Shown here: in pieces, positions 6,310-10,869 of the stretch
Layout of the letters: the number at the start of each line of letters is the position of its first letter
Position numbering within the stretch: position 1 is the first letter of the stretch
Source: Nitrospirota bacterium
Lineage (GTDB): Bacteria; Nitrospirota; JACRHJ01
Reading direction: 5' to 3'
Length of the DNA stretch: 10,869 nucleotides
Assembly: GCA_027328825.1 (NCBI GenBank)
Contig: DAHWTK010000027.1
Span: forward strand, 1 to 10,869
Position numbers and translations under genes: made by a program
Notes under the pieces: generated by a model
The model's database searches: none
What the model saw: only the letters and a program-made list of their open reading frames with translations
Told to the model about the DNA's origin: nothing

Positions 6310-6732
6310 ATGAAACGCAAGGCATCGGCTGTATGGAACGGCGGCCTTAAGGACGGCAAGGGTGTTTTGTCGAGCGCAAGCGGTGTATTGAACAATACGG
6401 CTTATTCATTTGCAACAAGATTCGAGGACAAGCCCGGAACGAACCCGGAGGAGCTTATCGCGGCGGCGCACGCAGGGTGTTTTTCCATGGCATTGTCCGC
6501 CATACTCGGCGAATCCGGTATTGCGCCTGAGAGCATAAAGACTACGGCGACGGTCGCCATAGAGAAGCAGGGGGACGGTTTTGCGATAACCGAGAGCCGT
6601 CTGGAAGTCCGGGCGAAAATTCCGGGGATAAACGAGGCGAAGTTCATGGAGGCGGCGAATAAGGCCAAGGAGGGATGCCCCGTATCCAAGGCGCTGAACG
6701 CCAGAATAACGATGGACGCAAAACTGGAATAG
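6310..6732 (+). CDS. osmC: OsmC/Ohr-family peroxidase
   Basis: The 140-residue protein has the usual length for OsmC. The peroxidatic Cys57 lies in 'AAAHAGCFSMALS' and the resolving Cys123 in 'EGCPVSKAL'. Arg37 and Glu47/48 are in place to activate the thiol. OsmC/Ohr enzymes reduce organic hydroperoxides in the cytoplasm, and members have been shown to use dihydrolipoyl groups as electron donor. GGAGG (6301-6305) directly follows the pdhC stop, so the gene is translated from the pdh message. This placement fits a link with the lipoylated E2. Its stop codon is 1 bp from the stop of mtgA on the other strand, so the message must end inside or beyond mtgA. The exact substrate is unknown. Confidence 0.88.
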   Translation: MKRKASAVWNGGLKDGKGVLSSASGVLNNTAYSFATRFEDKPGTNPEELIAAAHAGCFSMALSAILGESGIAPESIKTTATVAIEKQGDGFAITESRLEVRAKIPGINEAKFMEAANKAKEGCPVSKALNARITMDAKLE

Positions 6733-6733
6733 A

Positions 6734-7579
6734 TTATTTTGCCGTGAAATTTAAGAAGGAAGAAGACCCGCTTTCCGGGGTTCTGGTTGTGCTCTCGCCT
6801 GGGAATGCGGGTTTCCCTTCCGGTGTTTTCTCTTTAGCCGGATTCATCGCCTCCTCGTAGTCCGGCATGACGATCCCTCTCTTTACCATCACCCTGTAAA
6901 TTATTGCCGAGCGGCGGCATACGTACCTGTCAGGTCTTGTCGGGCTATAGATATTAGGGTTCGGCAAAACCGTCGCAAGCCTCGCCGCCTGCTCCGGGGT
7001 AAGCCGCGACGCCGGGGCTCCGTAGTAATGGAGACTTGCAGCCCCGATGCCGAAGATACCATGACCCCACTCGGCGTAATTCAGGTAAAGCTCAAGTATT
7101 CTCCGTTTAGACAGATTTCTGTTAAGCCGCCAGGTAAGTATGGCTTCCTTTAGCTTCCGGACAGGGTTCCTGGACGGCGTGAGGAACAGGTTCTTTGCAA
7201 GCTGCTGGGTTATGGTGCTGCCTCCTGCTTTAAGCCTGTGTGTCTTTATGTCCTTCTCAAGCGCGGCCTCCATGCCGTTTACATCAAAGCCTGAGTTGTG
7301 CCAGAAGGAATCGTCCTCCCCTATAAGCACCGCCCTCACGATGTATGGCGAGATTTTCGAAAAGGGAACCCACTTCCTTATTATGTGTATTTTCTTGCCC
7401 TCCTCCCGCATATGCCGGATACGGTATTCCATCATCGAGGACATCTTCGGGTCGTATCTCTTGTATCTCGATACATTCGGGTATACGAACGCGGAGCCTG
7501 TATCAATTATGATCAGGGCGAGCAATATGCCGACTACAGCCTTAAGCTTCCTGTTGTATAAAAAACGGGGCGCTCGCAT
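6734..7579 (-). CDS. mtgA: Monofunctional peptidoglycan glycosyltransferase
   Basis: The protein has 281 residues. One N-terminal membrane helix lies near residues 13-31. The GT51 domain follows with its signature blocks in order: 'AVLIGEDDSFW' (catalytic Glu88), 'GGSTITQQLAKNLFL' (119-133), 'RKLKEA' (141-146) and 'RRILELYLNYAEWG' (159-172). It polymerises glycan strands from lipid II on the outer face of the inner membrane. A Pro/Ser/Thr-rich tail from about 245 extends beyond the E. coli enzyme (about 240 residues). No transpeptidase domain is present. The start is 5 bp after the NRAMP gene stop and has no clear Shine-Dalgarno, so translation probably relies on coupling. Last gene of the minus-strand run; its functional link to the metal genes is not obvious. 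Confidence 0.9.
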   Translation of the reverse strand: MRAPRFLYNRKLKAVVGILLALIIIDTGSAFVYPNVSRYKRYDPKMSSMMEYRIRHMREEGKKIHIIRKWVPFSKISPYIVRAVLIGEDDSFWHNSGFDVNGMEAALEKDIKTHRLKAGGSTITQQLAKNLFLTPSRNPVRKLKEAILTWRLNRNLSKRRILELYLNYAEWGHGIFGIGAASLHYYGAPASRLTPEQAARLATVLPNPNIYSPTRPDRYVCRRSAIIYRVMVKRGIVMPDYEEAMNPAKEKTPEGKPAFPGESTTRTPESGSSSFLNFTAK

Positions 7580-7584
7580 TTAAA

Positions 7585-8835
7585 TCAATTCAATACATTC
7601 GGGAATACGGAAATGACCACAAGCATCAGGGTCAAAACTATTAATATTGCCGTGGTGAGCCAGGCGATTATGTTAAACCCTTTGGAGTTCACATACTGCC
7701 CCATGATTTCCTTTCTATTGATAAGGCTGAGCATATATATGAGGATGAACGGCAGAAGGACGCCGTTTACCACCTGCGACCATAACATCACGGCTATGAG
7801 CGGCACGTTCGGTATAAGAATGACGCCGGCTCCGATGGCAATCAGGAGCGTGTAGAGCCAGTAGAATATCGGCGCCTCGTCCCACGATTTGTCTATTCCG
7901 GCCTCGACCCCGAACGCCTCACAGACATAATACGCCGTGGCGAGAGGCAGTATGGAAGCAGAGAACACGGAGGCGTTCAGCAGGCCGAACGCGAACAAAG
8001 TGGACGCCCATTTCCCCGCAAGAGGTGCAAGCGCCAGGGCTGCGTCCTTGGCCGTCTCAATATGTATCCCATGGACGAATATCGTCGCGGCGCACGCGAC
8101 GACAATAAACAGTGCGACGATGTCGGTCATAAAACAGCCTAAAATCACGTCCAGGCGGGAGTATCCGTATTCTTTTAAGGTAATGCCCTTCTCCACGACG
8201 GCGGACTGTATGTAGAACTGCATCCAGGGAGCAATCGTCGTGCCGATAAGCCCTATTACCATCGCAATATAATTCCCGGAGGCAGTGAAGTTCGGGACGA
8301 CAAGCTCTTTCATAACCGTCCCCCAGGGCGGACGCGCCATTGCGCCGGAAAGAATATACGTAAAATAAAGGCCGGAAGCCACAAGGAAAATCCGCTCGAC
8401 ATGCTTGTATGTGCCTTTAACTACTATCAGCCAGATAAGAATGGCCGAGATCGGGACGGAGATGTATTTGCTGACGTCGAATATCTCCATACTCGCGGCG
8501 ACGCCCGCGAACTCCGAGATTGTGTTGCCGAGGTCCGCCAGAAGAAGGCATACCATTATCAAAAGCGTCATCCTGACGCCGTAGTTTTCGCGGATTAAAT
8601 CGGCCAGGCCCTTGCCTGTGACGGCGCCCATCCTGGCGCTCATCTCCTGCACGACGATAAGCGCTATCGTCATGGGTATGAAAAGCCAGAGCATCTTAAA
8701 GCCGAACTGCGCGCCGGCGACGGAATAGGTCGTTATGCCGCCCGCGTCGTTATCCACGTTCGCCGTTATGATGCCCGGCCCTATGACGGCAAGGAATATC
8801 ATCACCGTCCGGAAATTTATTTTCGGCATTTTCAT
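7585..8835 (-). CDS. NRAMP-family divalent metal transporter with altered metal-site residues (Mg2+-type candidate)
   Basis: The 416-residue protein is highly hydrophobic, with about 11 membrane helices, as in SLC11/NRAMP. The GPGIITA start of TM1 and 'GAQFGFKMLW' after it are family marks. The usual TM1 DPGN is replaced by D-A-G-G (residues 30-33, after Asp28-Asn29). The usual TM6 M-P-H is replaced by A202-P203-W204 in 'GTTIAPWMQFY'. The metal-binding Asn and Met are therefore both missing. Loss of the Met, a soft-metal ligand, has been reported in NRAMP-related Mg2+ transporters. The gene starts 3 bp after the MgtE-like sensor gene, which also points to Mg2+. It has no strong Shine-Dalgarno and is probably coupled to that gene. 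Substrate is inferred; Mn2+/Fe2+ transport by a divergent site remains possible. Confidence 0.82.
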   Translation of the reverse strand: MKMPKINFRTVMIFLAVIGPGIITANVDNDAGGITTYSVAGAQFGFKMLWLFIPMTIALIVVQEMSARMGAVTGKGLADLIRENYGVRMTLLIMVCLLLADLGNTISEFAGVAASMEIFDVSKYISVPISAILIWLIVVKGTYKHVERIFLVASGLYFTYILSGAMARPPWGTVMKELVVPNFTASGNYIAMVIGLIGTTIAPWMQFYIQSAVVEKGITLKEYGYSRLDVILGCFMTDIVALFIVVACAATIFVHGIHIETAKDAALALAPLAGKWASTLFAFGLLNASVFSASILPLATAYYVCEAFGVEAGIDKSWDEAPIFYWLYTLLIAIGAGVILIPNVPLIAVMLWSQVVNGVLLPFILIYMLSLINRKEIMGQYVNSKGFNIIAWLTTAILIVLTLMLVVISVFPNVLN

Positions 8836-8838
8836 GTA

Positions 8839-10107
8839 TTACTTCATCCGGTGCTTCTTGCGCCTGGACTGCGGCGGCAGGAGCAGATCCACGACGTCGT
8901 CAACGGTTACGATACCAAGCATCCTGTCCTCCTCCACCACTGGCAGGGCCAGGAGATTGTATTTCGAGATTTTCTCCGCAACTTCCCGCTCGTCGTCGTC
9001 GGGGGATGCGGTCTTGAAATCCGTATGCATTATCTCGCCAAGCGGCTTGTCCGGAGAGGAAAGGACTATGTCTTTTAAGTGAACCTCGCCAAGGAGGCGC
9101 TCCTCACTGTCGAGAACGTATATGACGTATGCGGATGCGGACTCAACGTCAGGCGCCGCAAGCCGGTATTCTATCATCGACTCAGAGACTGTCATATCCG
9201 GCGGAAAGGACAGGTATTCGGTGGTCATGAGACCTCCGGCGGTATCCTCCTCGTGCTCCAGGAGCTCCTGCACGTCCTCCGCCTCTTCCGCCTCCATCCG
9301 CTTCAGTATTCCGTGCGCCTTGTCCTCCGGCAGGTCCGCGACAAGGTCCGCCGCCTCGTCCGGCGGCATTGCTTCGAGGATGTCCGCAGCCTGCTCCTCA
9401 TCCATGTGGGTTATGATATCCGCCTGCACGGAAGGCTCAAGCTCGTGGATGGTCTCCGCCGCCGTCTCTATATCGAGAGACTCCACTATCGCCCGCCTGT
9501 CCTTCTGCGACACTTCCGAAATTATCTGCGCTATATCTGCGGGGTGAAGTGTGCTCATCTGCTTCCGCGAGACAGTCAGGGCAAGTTTTCCGAGCTGCGG
9601 CTGAAGCGGCTGGAGGTAATTCCAGCTGATGAGGTTAGTGGAATATTTTATGCCCAGGAAATCGGCGAAATTCTCCCACTGCTTCTTAAGCCCAAGCCGT
9701 CTTAGAAGACCTGATGCCCCGACGTCCGCCGCTATCAGACATAGGTTGCCCTTCACCTCGCCAAGCTTCAAGTCGTTTACCCTTACAACCTTTGCCCCGT
9801 TGATGTCCACTATCTGCTTGTCGAGCAATTCGCGGCACGCAAGCATCTCGCCTTTGGCCAATTGGAATTTCGGGATTGCCTCGGATGAAAGATTTGTCGA
9901 GACGATTTTTTTGTTGAAAATGCTTACCTGGTCCCAGGGGACCCGGCACAGTTCGCCCTTCCGGTTGACAAGCAGGCCGGATACGCGAGGGAAGAGCTCG
10001 CCTAGGGTAATTATGAAGTCGTCAAGCCTGCCGGATTCCTCGCCCTTGGGGTCCAGCACCTGTTTTTTTAAAATTTCGCTTACGTAAACGTCGCCGATGT
10101 AATGCAT
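8839..10107 (-). CDS. MgtE-like cytosolic Mg2+ sensor (MgtE_N plus CBS pair) with PRC-barrel-like N-terminus and no channel domain
   Basis: The protein has 422 residues. Residues 8-75 and 89-135 look like two PRC-barrel units (e.g. 'RLDDFIITLGELFPRVSGLL'). Residues about 187-285 form the helical MgtE_N superhelix ('LHPADIAQII', 'MPPDEAADLVADLPEDKAH'). Next comes the MgtE signature 'EDTAGGLMTTEYLSF' (287-301) and two CBS units, about 295-350 and 357-410, the second ending 'GIVTVDDVVDLL'. In MgtE channels this cytosolic part binds Mg2+ and closes the pore. Here the protein stops after CBS2 in a basic tail (RRKKHRMK), with no membrane helices. It probably senses Mg2+ or nucleotide and controls a partner, most likely the NRAMP gene 3 bp downstream. 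GGAG at 10115-10118 serves the ATG and can be hidden by leader pairing. Confidence 0.85.
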   Translation of the reverse strand: MHYIGDVYVSEILKKQVLDPKGEESGRLDDFIITLGELFPRVSGLLVNRKGELCRVPWDQVSIFNKKIVSTNLSSEAIPKFQLAKGEMLACRELLDKQIVDINGAKVVRVNDLKLGEVKGNLCLIAADVGASGLLRRLGLKKQWENFADFLGIKYSTNLISWNYLQPLQPQLGKLALTVSRKQMSTLHPADIAQIISEVSQKDRRAIVESLDIETAAETIHELEPSVQADIITHMDEEQAADILEAMPPDEAADLVADLPEDKAHGILKRMEAEEAEDVQELLEHEEDTAGGLMTTEYLSFPPDMTVSESMIEYRLAAPDVESASAYVIYVLDSEERLLGEVHLKDIVLSSPDKPLGEIMHTDFKTASPDDDEREVAEKISKYNLLALPVVEEDRMLGIVTVDDVVDLLLPPQSRRKKHRMK

Positions 10108-10322
10108 TTACCGTCTCCGGGCGGGTTGGCAGATTAACAGAATCTTATTTTGGCAAATCTTAAAGCGGAGACCGGGAGGAAAAACGGGTGAGGTAATTAA
10201 ACAGGGAAAATCCTGGCGGCCAATCCGCGCATTTGTGTAGCGAACAAAATTTCCATTCGACTATTGCCTGGGCCAGCATCCATGCGAGGACCACCACCTT
10301 CCAGTTTTTTATCGTAATTTTG
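10108..10322 (-). promoter_or_regulatory. Structured leader of about 215 nt upstream of the MgtE-like/NRAMP operon
   Basis: From the predicted start near 10322 to the ATG at 10107 there is no convincing gene. CCGGUCUCCG (10175-10166, minus) can pair with CGGAGACGG (10119-10111), giving nine pairs with one bulge. This covers the GGAG ribosome site. Between them, AGATT (10145-10141) and AATCT (10135-10131) form an inner hairpin. GATTTGCCAA and AATCTGCCAA form a near-repeat. No M-box or other known riboswitch core is recognised by eye. A weak 28-codon leader ORF is described separately. Confidence 0.4.
10197..10283 (-). CDS. Possible 28-codon leader peptide of the MgtE-like operon
   Basis: An ATG at 10283 opens 28 codons (MDAGPGNSRMEILF...) ending in TAA at 10199-10197. 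AAGGTGGT (10300-10293), one mismatch from the full Shine-Dalgarno, lies 9 nt upstream, and the predicted transcript start is about 39 nt upstream. An overlapping frame from GTG at 10297 to 10160 encodes 45 residues beginning with a hydrophobic helix (VVVLAWMLAQAIV), so the frame is uncertain. ORFs this short are common by chance. No family is recognised. Confidence 0.18.
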   Translation of the reverse strand: MDAGPGNSRMEILFATQMRGLAARIFPV

Positions 10323-10328
10323 CCTTGG

Positions 10329-10357
10329 ACTTTAAACGAGCTTTACCTGTTTGTCAA
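10329..10357 (-). promoter_or_regulatory. Promoter of the MgtE-like/NRAMP/mtgA run
   Basis: On the minus strand a perfect TTGACA (10357-10352), a 17-bp spacer and TAAAGT (10334-10329) form a good sigma70 promoter. It begins right after the terminator of the upstream gene. Transcription would start near 10322. Confidence 0.7.
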
Positions 10358-10389
10358 GAAAAAAAGCCCCACCGGCAATGGGTGGGGCT
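10358..10389 (-). terminator. Terminator of the Pro-Gly-Thr repeat gene
   Basis: On the minus strand AGCCCCACC (10389-10381) pairs perfectly with GGTGGGGCT (10373-10365) around a 7-nt loop and is followed by a run of T. It lies about 30 bp past the stop of the right-edge gene, confirming that gene's direction. Confidence 0.92.
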
Positions 10390-10418
10390 TCTGTATCGGA
10401 GTTTAATTTTCCCGTCGT

Positions 10419-10869
10419 TCACATTCCGCCGCCCGAGCCGCCTGTGCCCGGCGCCGTCTCAGTCCCGGGAGCGGTTCCGGTACCCGGAGTCGTATTCGGG
10501 GTCGATTGTGTACCCGGAGACTGCTGGGTTCCCGGAGTAGTCTCTGTGCCGGGATTTGTCCCGGTTCCTGGATTTATCATGTTATTGTCTGGTGTCGTGC
10601 CAGTATCTCCAGTACCCGACGTCCCGTTTGTGTCGTTGGAAGAACCGCCCGTGCCGGTGTTGTCATTGTTGGTCCCGGGGCTGACGCCTTCTTCAGGTGT
10701 CGTGGCGGAGCCTGGATTTTCCATATCAGTGCCGGAACTGGAGCCGCCGTTTTCTCCCGAAGAATCTGAGCCTGTGTCGGCCTGAGCCCTTAATTTAATC
10801 CCATTTGAGCGGTAACCACCTGAAACGCTGGTGTCGTTTTCATAGTTTACCGAGCCTGTCAAAGAGGGT
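10419..10869 (-). CDS. C-terminal part of a Pro-Gly-Thr repeat, low-complexity protein; 5' end outside the window
   Basis: The minus frame is open to the right edge; only a TTG at 10862 could start it within the window, so a longer gene is likely. About 28 ordinary residues (with 'SVSGGYRSNGIKL') precede a Ser/Gly/Asp/Glu-rich segment. A tail with a Pro-Gly-Thr unit every four to six residues (e.g. 'NPGTETTPGTQQSPGT') then ends in GGSGGGM. Cys is absent and no membrane helix is seen. Such tails are usual in exported or wall-spanning linkers, but no signal peptide is visible here. A terminator follows in the right orientation, which favours this strand over the opposite open frame. Function unknown. 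Confidence 0.55.
   Translation of the reverse strand, partial: PSLTGSVNYENDTSVSGGYRSNGIKLRAQADTGSDSSGENGGSSSGTDMENPGSATTPEEGVSPGTNNDNTGTGGSSNDTNGTSGTGDTGTTPDNNMINPGTGTNPGTETTPGTQQSPGTQSTPNTTPGTGTAPGTETAPGTGGSGGGM

Noticed and set aside
6801..6817. Terminator for osmC inside mtgA (GGGAA/TTCCC hairpin)
   Set aside because: The stem has only 5 bp and no proper T-run follows.
10108..10322. Known M-box (Mg2+) riboswitch
   Set aside because: The expected conserved core was not recognised by eye. Kept as an unclassified structured leader; an Rfam scan would settle it.
10351..10785. Plus-strand Pro/Val-rich open frame opposite the PGT repeat gene
   Set aside because: It mirrors the repeat on the minus strand, begins inside the minus-strand terminator, and the T-run orientation supports the minus gene.

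Overview
The window is about 10.9 kb of gene-dense DNA from a chromosome, most likely of a Gram-negative bacterium. It encodes a lipobox lipoprotein, a monofunctional peptidoglycan glycosyltransferase, sigma70-type TTGACA promoters and strong GGAGG ribosome sites. The GC-leaning, Ala/Lys/Glu-rich proteins and the two-subunit (alpha/beta) E1 with a one-lipoyl E2 would fit a Desulfobacterota- or Nitrospirota-like lineage, but that placement is a guess from style. No 16S rRNA, tRNA, transposase or phage gene is visible.

Layout, left to right. (1) 1-563, plus: the C-terminal part of a large surface protein with tandem cadherin/Ig-like domains, closed by a clean terminator. (2) 619-959: an intergenic stretch holding a perfect DnaA-box 9-mer with a near-match beside it, then a sigma70-like promoter followed within about 60 nt by a terminator (a candidate small RNA). 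(3) 960-1541, minus: a small protein joining three Cys/His zinc knuckles to a histone H1-like Lys/Ala/Pro tail. (4) An AT-rich divergent promoter region with A-tracts. (5) 1839-2687, plus: a lipoprotein with two carboxypeptidase-regulatory-like beta-sandwich domains, then a perfect palindromic terminator. (6) 2755-6732, plus: pdhA-pdhB-pdhC (2-oxo acid dehydrogenase E1 alpha, E1 beta, E2) followed by an OsmC-type peroxidase gene. No E3 gene is present. (7) 10107-6734, minus: a three-gene run made of a cytosolic MgtE-like Mg sensor with no channel domain, an NRAMP-fold transporter with a non-canonical metal site, and mtgA. A strong promoter and a structured leader of about 215 nt precede it. 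(8) 10419-10869, minus: the C-terminal end of a Pro-Gly-Thr repeat protein with its own terminator.

How the genes may work together. PdhABC form the oxidative decarboxylation and acyl-transfer core of a 2-oxo acid dehydrogenase complex, with E3 supplied from elsewhere. The OsmC gene is the last member of that transcription unit, and OsmC/Ohr enzymes can use dihydrolipoyl groups as reductant, so the lipoylated E2 may also feed peroxide detoxification. The minus-strand cluster reads most naturally as a split metal-homeostasis module. The MgtE sensing domains (MgtE_N plus CBS pair) are cut from their pore, preceded by PRC-barrel-like domains, and placed 3 nt upstream of an NRAMP protein whose TM1 and TM6 metal ligands are replaced in a way reported for Mg2+-transporting NRAMP relatives. 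The leader can fold so that the ribosome site of the sensor gene is hidden.

The most interesting points are the MgtE-sensor/NRAMP pair with its leader, the PDH-OsmC linkage, the zinc-knuckle/H1-tail protein, and the tandem GGGAGAGGG copies in front of pdhC that compete for one complementary segment.
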